Shown here piece after piece: positions 1-5,210 of a stretch of 5,792 nt of DNA (its first letter is position 1; the number at the start of each line of letters is the position of its first letter). Location of the stretch: contig JBBQBM010000041.1 of the NCBI GenBank assembly GCA_038317375.1, positions 1 to 5,792 on the forward strand. Reading direction: 5' to 3'. Below the pieces are notes generated by a model. The model was not told the DNA's origin. It did no database searches and saw only the letters and a list, made by a program, of their open reading frames with translations. The DNA is from JBBQBM01 sp038317375. Its GTDB lineage: Bacteria > Patescibacteriota > Saccharimonadia > Saccharimonadales > JAGQMS01. The position numbers and the translations under genes are program-made.

Positions 1-83
1 TTTTTGAGCCAACTCCTAAGACTATTGATAGTCTTATGAACCTATCGCTCCCAGCCGGAGTCGAAGCCGAAATCAAGATGTAA
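1..83 (+). CDS. rpsJ: 30S ribosomal protein S10, C-terminal end (partial)
   Basis: Only the last 26 codons are present (reading from base 3, TAA stop at 81-83); the 5' part lies outside the window. The translated tail reads FEPTPKTIDSLMNLSLPAGV and then EAEIKM. It matches the S10 C-terminus, where E. coli has an EPTEKTVDALMRLDLAAGV-type end. S10 sits in the 30S head and, in bacteria studied, also joins NusB in transcription antitermination. In most bacteria it is the first gene of the S10 operon directly before rplC. Here about 600 bp, a terminator and another gene separate it from rplC, so it probably ends an upstream operon (often the str/tuf operon in other bacteria, not visible here). The call is firm despite the short fragment. 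Confidence 0.9.
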   Translation, partial: FEPTPKTIDSLMNLSLPAGVEAEIKM

Positions 84-85
84 GT

Positions 86-170
86 ATGAGAAAACCGAGA
101 TAGGTTTTCTCATCGCGCGGCGTAGTCAGCTAGCTGACTCACTTCGGCTGCTCTTTCCTGAATACTGACA
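86..170 (-). repeat. Two-hairpin intergenic element, copy 1 (inverted relative to copy 2)
   Basis: The element starts 2 nt after the rpsJ stop. Hairpin A is an 11-bp perfect stem (86-96 with 103-113, arms ATGAGAAAACC and GGTTTTCTCAT, 6-nt loop). Hairpin B is the 16-nt palindrome AGTCAGCTAGCTGACT at 124-139. It is followed by the box ACTTCGGCTGCTCTTT at 141-156, which matches the reverse complement of 2302-2317 at 15 of 16 positions. Weaker similarity continues to about 170. The order, spacing and total length match the element at 2286-2369 on the opposite strand, so I annotate them as one repeat family. No run of T follows hairpin A, so it is not itself a terminator. It could stabilise the rpsJ mRNA 3' end. 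Boundaries are approximate. Confidence 0.6.
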
Positions 171-208
171 AAAATAGTCCGAAGTAAATTCGCGGCTATT
201 TTTGTTTT
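168..208 (+). terminator. Rho-independent terminator after rpsJ
   Basis: A long stem is formed by 168-183 and 189-205. The outer arms are ACAAAAATAG and CTATTTTTGT, and the inner pairs are CGAA/TTCG around a 5-nt GTAAA loop; C193 is bulged and one T-G wobble is present. The 3' side runs into a T-rich stretch (TTTTTGTTTT, 199-208). This is the usual form of an intrinsic terminator and would end the transcript carrying rpsJ, separating it from the genes downstream. Confidence 0.75.
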
Positions 209-212
209 AACA

Positions 213-236
213 CATCTGTTAAAGTATCAACAGATG
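213..236 (+). promoter_or_regulatory. 8-bp inverted repeat covering the start codon of the small membrane gene
   Basis: CATCTGTT (213-220) and AACAGATG (229-236) are perfect reverse complements around an 8-nt spacer, and the last three bases of the right arm are the ATG of the 88-codon gene. As RNA it would be a hairpin hiding the start codon. As DNA it has the form of an operator. A weak -10-like TAAAGT (220-225) overlaps the spacer, which would give a nearly leaderless transcript. No -35 box is evident. The repeat is seen directly; its function is inferred. Confidence 0.4.
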
Positions 237-500
237 AAAAAGCGTAAGCAGAAAGCTTCGGAACCAGACAGCGTTTACGTGCTAAAACTATTACTTTTCG
301 TCTTTTTGGGCTCACTTTGGTTGAGGATAGGCGTGAATGGTACAGATTGGTTCATACCTCTGCCTGTCGGATTCTTAATCGGGCTGCTATTAACTAGTCA
401 TGAGCATTTTCAAATTGATCGCAAAATCGAATATGCAGTTTTGGTCTGTGCGATGTTGATTAGTTTTTTCCTACCATTTGGTTTATTACTTTCGTTATAG
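234..500 (+). CDS. Small hypothetical membrane protein (88 aa, three predicted membrane segments)
   Basis: I do not recognise this protein. It has a strongly basic start (KKRKQK, residues 2-7), a short polar stretch (8-14), and three hydrophobic segments at about 16-34, 40-55 and 66-88. A short polar loop with several charged residues (about 56-65, HEHFQIDRKI) separates the second and third. By the positive-inside rule the N-terminus should be cytoplasmic. The reading frame ends in TAG only 12 nt before the rplC promoter. There is no clear Shine-Dalgarno sequence: the best candidate is a weak AAAG at 221-224, and the ATG lies in the arm of an inverted repeat. The gene stands alone between a terminator and the r-protein promoter, so its own promoter is uncertain. 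The coherent transmembrane pattern supports a real gene, but low-complexity chance coding cannot be excluded. No function is assigned. Confidence 0.6.
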   Translation: MKKRKQKASEPDSVYVLKLLLFVFLGSLWLRIGVNGTDWFIPLPVGFLIGLLLTSHEHFQIDRKIEYAVLVCAMLISFFLPFGLLLSL

Positions 501-512
501 CAAACTAACACC

Positions 513-541
513 TTGACCGATGTGAGGTAGACTGATATAAT
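513..541 (+). promoter_or_regulatory. Sigma-70-type promoter for the rplC operon
   Basis: The -35 box TTGACC (513-518; 5 of 6 to TTGACA) and the -10 box TATAAT (536-541; perfect) are separated by 17 bp, the optimal distance. Transcription would start near 548-549, giving an untranslated leader of roughly 135 nt before rplC. This is the only near-consensus promoter seen in the window and probably drives every gene from rplC onward. Confidence 0.85.
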
Positions 542-547
542 TTCATG

Positions 548-682
548 GAATTTGAAGATCGCTGGGCTAAGTAGCTTGGTGAGTTAGTAAGTCGAGGGCT
601 CAAAAGGCCCAAGATACTACTAGACACCAGGTGTTTTTGTTCCAAAAAGCGAAGTTAATATAACAGAGGTAAAACAGTAAAA
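548..682 (+). promoter_or_regulatory. Structured 5' leader of the r-protein operon
   Basis: The predicted leader can form a nested hairpin: TAGTA (585-589) with TACTA (615-619) outside, a 6/4-nt asymmetric internal loop, and GGGC (596-599) with GCCC (607-610) around a 7-nt loop. Two earlier segments, GGGC at 564-567 and CTTGG at 575-579, could instead pair with GCCC and with CCAAG (609-613). That allows mutually exclusive folds. In E. coli and other bacteria, r-protein operon leaders bind a product of the operon (L4 for the S10 operon). That precedent suggests autoregulation, but I see no match to a known leader. Confidence 0.4.
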
Positions 683-1309
683 GTGAAAGCGTTAATCACA
701 AGAAAAGTCGGAATGGCCAGCATCGTCTCTGAAGACGGCGCTATGCTTCCTGTTACTTTGCTTTCCGCTAGCCCAAATGTTATTTCGCAGGTCAAAACTA
801 TCGAAAAAGATGGCTATAGTGCCGTCCAGCTTGGCTTTGAGAATAAAAAAAAGCTTGGCAAATCGGCTGCAGGACATTTCAAGGCTTCAGGCAAGGCGCC
901 AAAAGTTGTCCGTGAATTCCGCATTAATGAAATAACAGAAATTGAAAAAGTCGGCCAAGAACTCTCGGCCGACGTTTTTGAAGTTGGAGACATTGTTAGC
1001 GTCACTGGCACTAGCAAGGGTAAAGGCTTCGCCGGCACGATCAAGCGACATAACTTTGCTCGTGGACGTAAAACTCACGGTGGTCGAAGTTATCGTCGTC
1101 CTGGCTCAATTGGTTCTATGTATCCGCAGAAGATTTTTAAAGGTAAGCGAATGGCCGGCCAAATGGGCAACGTACGAGTCAACGTCCGTAATCTGAAGGT
1201 TGCAATGGTCGACATGGAACATAACGTTATTGGTTTGGTAGGCGCAGTACCCGGTCCTCGCAAGAGTATTGTCCTTGTCCAATCCACTAACCGCAAAGGG
1301 ACAAAGTAA
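683..1309 (+). CDS. rplC: 50S ribosomal protein L3
   Basis: L3 binds near the 3' end of 23S rRNA, and a long loop reaches towards the peptidyl transferase centre. The 208-residue length is normal. The family signature region lies at about 99-122 (FEVGDIVSVTGTSKGKGFAG then TIKR), followed by the basic extension 126-161 ending KGKRMAGQMG. The start is a GTG giving MKALITRKVGM, which aligns with the usual L3 N-terminus; an in-frame TAA at 656 rules out a longer form. The ribosome binding site AGAGGT (665-670) lies 12 nt upstream, farther than the 7-9 nt at the other genes. Residue 145 is Ser where E. coli has Gln150, the PrmB methylation site. It is the first gene after the promoter and overlaps rplD by 1 nt. 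Confidence 0.97.
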   Translation: MKALITRKVGMASIVSEDGAMLPVTLLSASPNVISQVKTIEKDGYSAVQLGFENKKKLGKSAAGHFKASGKAPKVVREFRINEITEIEKVGQELSADVFEVGDIVSVTGTSKGKGFAGTIKRHNFARGRKTHGGRSYRRPGSIGSMYPQKIFKGKRMAGQMGNVRVNVRNLKVAMVDMEHNVIGLVGAVPGPRKSIVLVQSTNRKGTK

Positions 1310-1947
1310 TGGCCGTAACTACTTTTACCAGTACTGGTTCTAAGGCTACGGTTTCTGCAACATTGCCAAAAGAGATTTTTGGCTTGGAAGTGACAAACCA
1401 CGAACTCGTAAAAGCCGCATACGTTGGCTATTTGGCGAACGGTCGTACTAATAACGCTGTAACCAAAAAACGTGGTGAAGTCCGTGGTGGTGGTAAGAAG
1501 CCATGGCGTCAAAAAGGTACAGGACGAGCACGTTTTGGTTCGAGCCGTAACCCAATTTGGCGAGGTGGTGGAATTGCTTTTGGGCCAACTGGTTATGAAA
1601 ACTATTCAATGGGTCTCAGTACCGAATCTCGTCGTCAATCACTTCGCCAGGCCCTGAGCCTCAAGAATACATCTGGGGGTATCGTCGTTATCGAGAAATT
1701 ATCATTTAAGGACGCAAAGACCAAGGATGCAGCAAAACTACTCGCTAAGATCGATGCAAAACGAAGTGTAGTTATTGTCGTTGCAGCGCCCGATGCTAAC
1801 CTCGCCAAAGCTATGAACAACCTGCCAAAGGTTACTGTCATTACCACCTCACGACTAAGCACGTATCACGTTATGAACGCCGATATGGTTCTAATTGTTA
1901 GCGATGCTATTGCTAGCCTTACAACCCGATTAGGAGCAAAGAAATGA
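1309..1947 (+). CDS. rplD: 50S ribosomal protein L4
   Basis: L4 is an early-assembly 50S protein whose extended loop lines the narrow part of the peptide exit tunnel. At 212 residues it has the usual length. The conserved tunnel loop is visible at about 46-97, containing KKRGEVRGGGKKPWRQKGTG, then RARFGSSRNPIWRGGG and FGPTG. A globular alpha/beta part follows, ending RLGAKK. In E. coli L4 also represses its own operon; whether this protein acts on the leader at 548-682 is unknown. The start ATG overlaps the rplC stop (TAATG) and has AAGGGA (1296-1301) 7 nt upstream. The stop overlaps rplW by 4 nt (ATGA). Confidence 0.97.
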   Translation: MAVTTFTSTGSKATVSATLPKEIFGLEVTNHELVKAAYVGYLANGRTNNAVTKKRGEVRGGGKKPWRQKGTGRARFGSSRNPIWRGGGIAFGPTGYENYSMGLSTESRRQSLRQALSLKNTSGGIVVIEKLSFKDAKTKDAAKLLAKIDAKRSVVIVVAAPDANLAKAMNNLPKVTVITTSRLSTYHVMNADMVLIVSDAIASLTTRLGAKK

Positions 1948-2285
1948 CTTTAGTTATCATTCCACGGACTTCAGAAAAGTCATACGCAGCTGCTTCACAA
2001 GAGAACGGTGTTTACACGTTCGTTGTGCCAAAATCAACTAACAAGCACGAAGTTAAAGCGTTTGTTGAGAAGCTTTACGAGGTGACTGTTACTAACGTTA
2101 ATATCTCTATCCTAAAGGGCAAAACCAAGCGTTTTAACCAAAAACGTGGCCGAGCTAGTGTTGGTACACGTCAGAATGTTAAAAAGGCCTACGTCACTCT
2201 CAAAAGCGGTGACAAGATTGCAGTCTTTAATCCAGAAGCTGTTGAAGAACCAAAAGCAGTCGCTAAACCAAAGGGTAAGAAATAA
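1944..2285 (+). CDS. rplW: 50S ribosomal protein L23
   Basis: L23 lies at the rim of the peptide exit tunnel and is the docking site for trigger factor and SRP. The fold is recognisable from IPRTSEKSYAAA through KLYEVTVTNVNI, KGKTKRFNQKRGR and KKAYVTLKSGD. Glu11 in SEK corresponds to E. coli Glu18, the trigger-factor contact. At 113 residues it is slightly longer than typical because of a tail from about 97 rich in Glu, Pro, Ala and Lys (PEAVEEPKAVAKPKGKK). The ATG overlaps the rplD stop and is preceded by AGGAG (1932-1936) with a 7-nt spacer. Unlike its neighbours, its stop is followed by a 103-nt gap before rplB, filled by the second copy of the two-hairpin element. Confidence 0.96.
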   Translation: MTLVIIPRTSEKSYAAASQENGVYTFVVPKSTNKHEVKAFVEKLYEVTVTNVNISILKGKTKRFNQKRGRASVGTRQNVKKAYVTLKSGDKIAVFNPEAVEEPKAVAKPKGKK

Positions 2286-2369
2286 TGTTGTACTACAGGG
2301 AAAAGAGCAGCCAAAGTTCGGATTTATTCCGAACCTTGCGTGTCGAGGAAAACCGTAGGTTGTCCTCGA
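2286..2369 (+). repeat. Two-hairpin intergenic element, copy 2, in the rplW-rplB gap
   Basis: The element begins directly after the rplW stop. The box AAAGAGCAGCCAAAGT (2302-2317) is the reverse complement of 141-156 with one mismatch. Hairpin B is a 7-bp stem, GTTCGGA (2316-2322) with TCCGAAC (2328-2334), 5-nt loop. Hairpin A is TCGAGGA (2343-2349) with TCCTCGA (2363-2369), then an A-G mismatch and AACC/GGTT around a 3-nt GTA loop. Hairpin A shares its AAAACC and GGTT core with the hairpin at 86-113, while the stem base differs by paired changes. As RNA the folds lie just upstream of the rplB binding site and could affect L2 translation or mRNA processing. Confidence 0.6.
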
Positions 2370-2374
2370 AAGCC

Positions 2375-2379
2375 GGAGG
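2375..2379 (+). promoter_or_regulatory. rplB: Shine-Dalgarno site of rplB
   Basis: GGAGG lies 9 nt before the rplB ATG and 6 nt after the base of hairpin A (2369). Because rplB is the one gene in the operon not coupled by overlap or very close spacing to its upstream neighbour, it must load ribosomes independently. This strong site and the hairpins beside it fit that need. Confidence 0.75.
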
Positions 2380-2388
2380 CGAAAAATA

Positions 2389-3225
2389 ATGGCTATTAAA
2401 ACCTACCGACCAATGACGCCCGGCACGCGCGGAATGACTACTCAGGATATGTCCGAGATTACGACTAAGAAGCCAGTTAGCTCGCTTATTAAGGCCAAGA
2501 AGACGATAACTGGTCGAAATAACCAGGGTCGAATCACGACGCGTCACAAGGGCGGTGGAGTACGACGCCATTATCGACAAGTCAACTTCACTATGCCAGC
2601 AGGAATCTCTGCTGTTATTGAGCATATTGAATACGACCCAAACCGTTCGGCACGCATTGCGCGCCTAAAAGATGTCGACGGTAAGTATCATTATATTATT
2701 GCTGCTCAAGGGATGAAGCAGGGCGATAAAATTTCTAGTGCCGAGGATGCACCAATCGAAACCGGGAACCGTTTGCCGCTGGAGTCCATCCCAACAGGCA
2801 GCACCATTTATGCTATCGAACTTCAGCCAGGTCGTGGCTCGCAACTTGCACGTAGCGCTGGGACTGGAGCACAACTAGTTGCTAAAGACGAGACCTATGC
2901 GCAGGTGCGCCTGCCTAGTGGAGAAGTTCGTATGGTTCACCTGGATTGCATGGCACACATTGGTAACGTCGGTAATGTTCAGCATCAAAACGTTAAAATC
3001 GGAAAAGCCGGACGTAATCGTCGTAAGGGTATCCGCCCATCTGTTCGTGGAGTTGTTATGAACGCTGTTGATCACCCACACGGTGGTGGAGATGGTGGTC
3101 GTCACCGTATGGCTAGAGCTCCAGTTACGCCTTGGGGTCAGAAGACTCTTGGCTTTAAGACCAGGACTCGTAAGAGTACAGCCAAATATATTGTAAAAAG
3201 TCGCCATGAGGCGAAGAGGAAATAA
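2389..3225 (+). CDS. rplB: 50S ribosomal protein L2
   Basis: L2 binds 23S rRNA near the peptidyl transferase centre and helps join the subunits. The protein has the normal family length (278 residues). The N-terminal extension (MAIKTYRPMTPGTRG) and the RNA-binding OB-like domain (RNNQGRITTRHKGGGVRRHYR, starting at about residue 43) are present. The SH3-like domain ends in the family signature VDHPHGGGDGGRHR at about 227-240. His229, at the same position as the E. coli residue important for activity, is conserved. The C-terminus is very basic (TRTRKSTAKYIVKSRHEAKRK). The start follows GGAGG with a 9-nt spacer. rpsS begins 3 nt after the stop. Nothing indicates damage or truncation. Confidence 0.98.
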   Translation: MAIKTYRPMTPGTRGMTTQDMSEITTKKPVSSLIKAKKTITGRNNQGRITTRHKGGGVRRHYRQVNFTMPAGISAVIEHIEYDPNRSARIARLKDVDGKYHYIIAAQGMKQGDKISSAEDAPIETGNRLPLESIPTGSTIYAIELQPGRGSQLARSAGTGAQLVAKDETYAQVRLPSGEVRMVHLDCMAHIGNVGNVQHQNVKIGKAGRNRRKGIRPSVRGVVMNAVDHPHGGGDGGRHRMARAPVTPWGQKTLGFKTRTRKSTAKYIVKSRHEAKRK

Positions 3226-3228
3226 GCC

Positions 3229-3516
3229 ATGTCTAGATCACTCAAAAAAGGTATGTTTATCGACCCTAAGCTTATGAAGAAAGTTTCTTTACTCGGGAAT
3301 GAAGACCGAACAATCATTAAGACCTGGGCGCGTGCCTGCACTATTCCTCCAGAATTCGTCGGCCGAACTATTGCCGTACACAACGGTCGTGTTCATGTTC
3401 CTGTTTTTGTGACCGAAAACATGGTTGGTCACAAACTTGGCGAATTCTCACCGACCCGCAAATTCAGAGCACACGGTGGCAAGATGGCAAAATCAGTAAG
3501 CACGGGGGATAAATAA
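3229..3516 (+). CDS. rpsS: 30S ribosomal protein S19
   Basis: S19 sits in the 30S head with S13, near the A-site tRNA and the subunit bridge. The 95 residues match the family from MSRSLKKGMFIDPKLMKKV through TWARACTIPPEFVGRTIAVH. The signature MVGHKLGEFSPTRKFRAHGG lies at about 65-84. The start ATG has AGAGGA (3215-3220) 8 nt upstream, inside the last rplB codons. The stop overlaps rplV by 1 nt (TAATG), and its final codons contribute the G-rich binding site GGGGG (3504-3508) for rplV. Length, motifs and position in the order are all canonical. Confidence 0.97.
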   Translation: MSRSLKKGMFIDPKLMKKVSLLGNEDRTIIKTWARACTIPPEFVGRTIAVHNGRVHVPVFVTENMVGHKLGEFSPTRKFRAHGGKMAKSVSTGDK

Positions 3517-3896
3517 TGGCAGTCATGGCATTAGCTAAAGGTGTTCAAATGAGTACCCGCAAAGTTGCGACGGTAGCTTCTTTGGTGCGCGGCCGAACAG
3601 TTAAGGATGCGCTTATTATTCTTGAACACACACCTCGTAATTCAGCTACTGCTGTAGCCAAAGTTGTTCGTAGCGCTCAAGCTAATGCCGAGCACAACCA
3701 CGGCTACAAGCCAGACACACTTCGAATAGTCGAGATTTCCGTTACCTGCGGTCCAAGATTGAAGCGCTATCGACCAGCCGCTAAAGGTTCAGCCAACAAG
3801 TTCCAGCACAAGACTAGCCACATTCGAGTGATAGTGGACGGTGACAAGCGAGAAATTAAGAAGACAGCTGTTAAACCTACCAAGGAGACCAAATAA
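3516..3896 (+). CDS. rplV: 50S ribosomal protein L22
   Basis: L22 spans the 50S subunit, with a beta-hairpin lining the exit tunnel next to L4. The globular part is clear (STRKVATVASLVRGRTVKDA, then ATAVAKVVRSAQANAEHNHG). The tunnel hairpin falls at about 79-103 (GPRLKRYRPAAKGSANKFQH then KTSHIRV). At 126 residues it has a short basic tail (KKTAVKPTKETK) beyond the usual core. The start chosen is ATG 3516, coupled to the rpsS stop and 7 nt after GGGGG. An in-frame ATG at 3525 is possible but lacks its own binding site. The tail codons for Lys-Glu (AAGGAG, 3882-3887) form the binding site of rpsC. Confidence 0.97.
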   Translation: MAVMALAKGVQMSTRKVATVASLVRGRTVKDALIILEHTPRNSATAVAKVVRSAQANAEHNHGYKPDTLRIVEISVTCGPRLKRYRPAAKGSANKFQHKTSHIRVIVDGDKREIKKTAVKPTKETK

Positions 3897-4528
3897 TGGG
3901 CCACAAAGTTAATCCGATAAGTATGCGATTGCAGATAAATAAGCAGTGGCAGAGCAAGTGGTTCGCAGAAAAGCGCGACTACACTGCGTATTTGACTCAA
4001 GATTTGAGTGTACGACGAATGATCCAAAACAAACTTGGCTCGCGCGCAAGTATTAACAGGGTCGAGATTGAGCGGTCTAAGAACCTCGTAACTGTTACTG
4101 TTTTTACTGCTAAGGCCGGTGTAGTTATCGGTCGTGGTGGTGTTGGCGCACAAGAACTAAAAGCTAACATCGAAAAGATCTATGGCGTACCTGTTCGCGT
4201 TAACATCGAAGAAGTTAAGAAGCCAGAGCTCCAAGCAAAAATCGTTGCTGAGAGTATCGCACATCAACTTGAAAGACGTATTGCCTTCCGCAGGGCTGTT
4301 AAGCAGGCACTCGGTGCAACTATGAGAGCAGGTGCTAAAGGTATTCGTATCGAAGTTGCCGGCCGTCTCAATGGTAATGATATGTCCAGACGAGAAAAAG
4401 TTATTGAAGGCACAGTGCCACTCCATACTCTTCGCGCTGATATTGATTTTGCTAGCGCTAGAGCTGAATATCCAGGCTCTGGTGTGATCGGTGTAAAGGT
4501 CTGGATTCATAAAGGCGAGGTTCAGTGA
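3896..4528 (+). CDS. rpsC: 30S ribosomal protein S3
   Basis: S3 is at the mRNA entry side of the 30S head and contributes to mRNA unwinding. The N-terminus MGHKVNPISMRL is canonical. A type II KH domain covers about 39-107 with the GxxG loop GRGG at 79-82. The C-terminal domain contains FRRAVKQ (131-137), matching the Arg-Arg-x-x-Lys set implicated in the mRNA helicase activity of E. coli S3. The signature GAKGIRIEVAGRLNGNDMSR and EGTVPLHTLRADI follow. It has 210 residues, shorter than the 233 of E. coli because the C-terminal tail ends soon after VIGVKVWIHKGE. The ATG overlaps the rplV stop, with AAGGAG 8 nt upstream. Confidence 0.98.
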   Translation: MGHKVNPISMRLQINKQWQSKWFAEKRDYTAYLTQDLSVRRMIQNKLGSRASINRVEIERSKNLVTVTVFTAKAGVVIGRGGVGAQELKANIEKIYGVPVRVNIEEVKKPELQAKIVAESIAHQLERRIAFRRAVKQALGATMRAGAKGIRIEVAGRLNGNDMSRREKVIEGTVPLHTLRADIDFASARAEYPGSGVIGVKVWIHKGEVQ

Positions 4529-4944
4529 TGTTAATGCCCAAGAAATTAACTTATCGCCGTCACTTCAAGGGTAGAACCCGCGGAGTTGCTGGTGTAATGA
4601 ACGAACTTTCTTTTGGTTCGCACGGCTTACAGGCCCAAGAATTAGGCCGTATTACTAGCCGACAAATTGAGGCATCAAGACAAGCAATGACACGATATGT
4701 TAAAAGAGGTGGTAAGATATGGATTCGGATTTTTCCACACCTGCCAGTCACTAAGAAACCCCAAGATGTAAAAATGGGTGGTGGTAAGGGATCTCCGGAG
4801 TATTTTGCGGCACGCGTCTATCCTGGAACTGTTATGTTCGAGATTGACGGTGTAACAGACGAGATCGCTAACGAAGCCCTACGGCTTGCAGCGCACAAGT
4901 TGCCTATAAAGACCAAGATCCTATCTAAGGAAAACCAGTTATGA
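4528..4944 (+). CDS. rplP: 50S ribosomal protein L16
   Basis: L16 is a late-assembly 50S protein near the A-site tRNA elbow. I chose ATG 4528 because it gives MLMPKKLTYRRHFKGRTRG, the usual family start. It overlaps the rpsC stop by 1 nt (TGATG) and lies 7 nt after GAGG (4517-4520). A GTG at 4525 and an ATG at 4534 are less likely. The 138 residues carry the expected TSRQIEASRQAMTRYVKRGG, KIWIRIFP and KMGGGKGSPEYFAARVYPG segments. Lys82 occupies the place of E. coli Arg81, the residue hydroxylated by RoxA/YcfD, so that modification cannot occur at this site. The stop overlaps rpmC by 4 nt. Confidence 0.96.
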   Translation: MLMPKKLTYRRHFKGRTRGVAGVMNELSFGSHGLQAQELGRITSRQIEASRQAMTRYVKRGGKIWIRIFPHLPVTKKPQDVKMGGGKGSPEYFAARVYPGTVMFEIDGVTDEIANEALRLAAHKLPIKTKILSKENQL

Positions 4945-5210
4945 AAAAATACATGGAAGCACTAGTTAAACTTGACTCTACCGCTCTTGCCAAGAAGCGG
5001 GGTACTTTGATGATTGAAGTAGTCGAGTCTCGACGCGGAATTATTAACGGCGAAATTCAGAACACCCAAGTCACCAAAGCTAAGCGAAGGGAACTTGCCA
5101 GAGTAAATACATTACTTAACATGTTAAGTAATTCCGAGCCAGTTGTTAAAGAGGCTAAAGCCGTCAAGAAACCATCTGTCAAAACTACAACAAAGGAGAC
5201 TAAGAAATGA
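4941..5210 (+). CDS. rpmC: 50S ribosomal protein L29
   Basis: L29 is a small two-helix protein at the exit tunnel rim beside L23. The helical hairpin core covers about residues 5-66 and ends in the recognisable TKAKRRELARVNTLLNML, equivalent to the family's RRxIARxxTxL segment. At 89 residues it is longer than the usual 60-70 because of a Lys-, Val- and Thr-rich tail from about 67 (EPVVKEAKAVKKPSVKTTTK then ETKK). The ATG overlaps the rplP stop (ATGA), with AAGGAA (4927-4932) 8 nt upstream. An in-frame ATG at 4953 would shorten it by four residues but is less well spaced. The tail encodes the AAGGAG binding site for rpsQ. Confidence 0.94.
   Translation: MKKYMEALVKLDSTALAKKRGTLMIEVVESRRGIINGEIQNTQVTKAKRRELARVNTLLNMLSNSEPVVKEAKAVKKPSVKTTTKETKK

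Noticed and set aside
86..113. Hairpin A after rpsJ as the rpsJ terminator
   Set aside because: It is followed by ATCGCGCGGCG rather than a T run. The hairpin at 168-205 with its T tract is the better terminator.
202..230. Promoter TTGTTT (202-207), 17 bp, TATCAA (225-230) for the small membrane gene
   Set aside because: Only weak matches, and transcription would begin at about 237, after the ATG.
545..574. Nine-codon reading frame (MEFEDRWAK) that could be a leader peptide
   Set aside because: Its ATG lies about 1-3 nt upstream of the transcript start predicted from the TATAAT box at 536-541, so it would not be in the mRNA, and it has no ribosome binding site.
624..638. ACACC-A-GGTGT followed by five T, resembling a small terminator or attenuator in the rplC leader
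   Set aside because: The loop would be one nucleotide, or three with a four-pair stem; too weak to terminate.
1090..1512. 140-codon open frame on the - strand across the rplC-rplD junction, and the other - strand frames throughout
   Set aside because: They lie fully opposite conserved r-protein genes, have no family resemblance, and are explained by codon bias of the + strand genes.
2146..2358. 70-codon + strand frame running through the end of rplW into the rplW-rplB gap
   Set aside because: It overlaps rplW in another frame, has no binding site, and its sequence over the gap is just the hairpin element translated.
2700..2706. GCTGCTC inside rplB as a third copy of the repeat box
   Set aside because: Only seven bases match, they encode conserved L2 residues, and no hairpins flank them.
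4525..4530. Longer rplP start at GTG 4525
   Set aside because: It adds one residue before the canonical MLMPKK start; ATG 4528 forms the usual TGATG overlap with rpsC.
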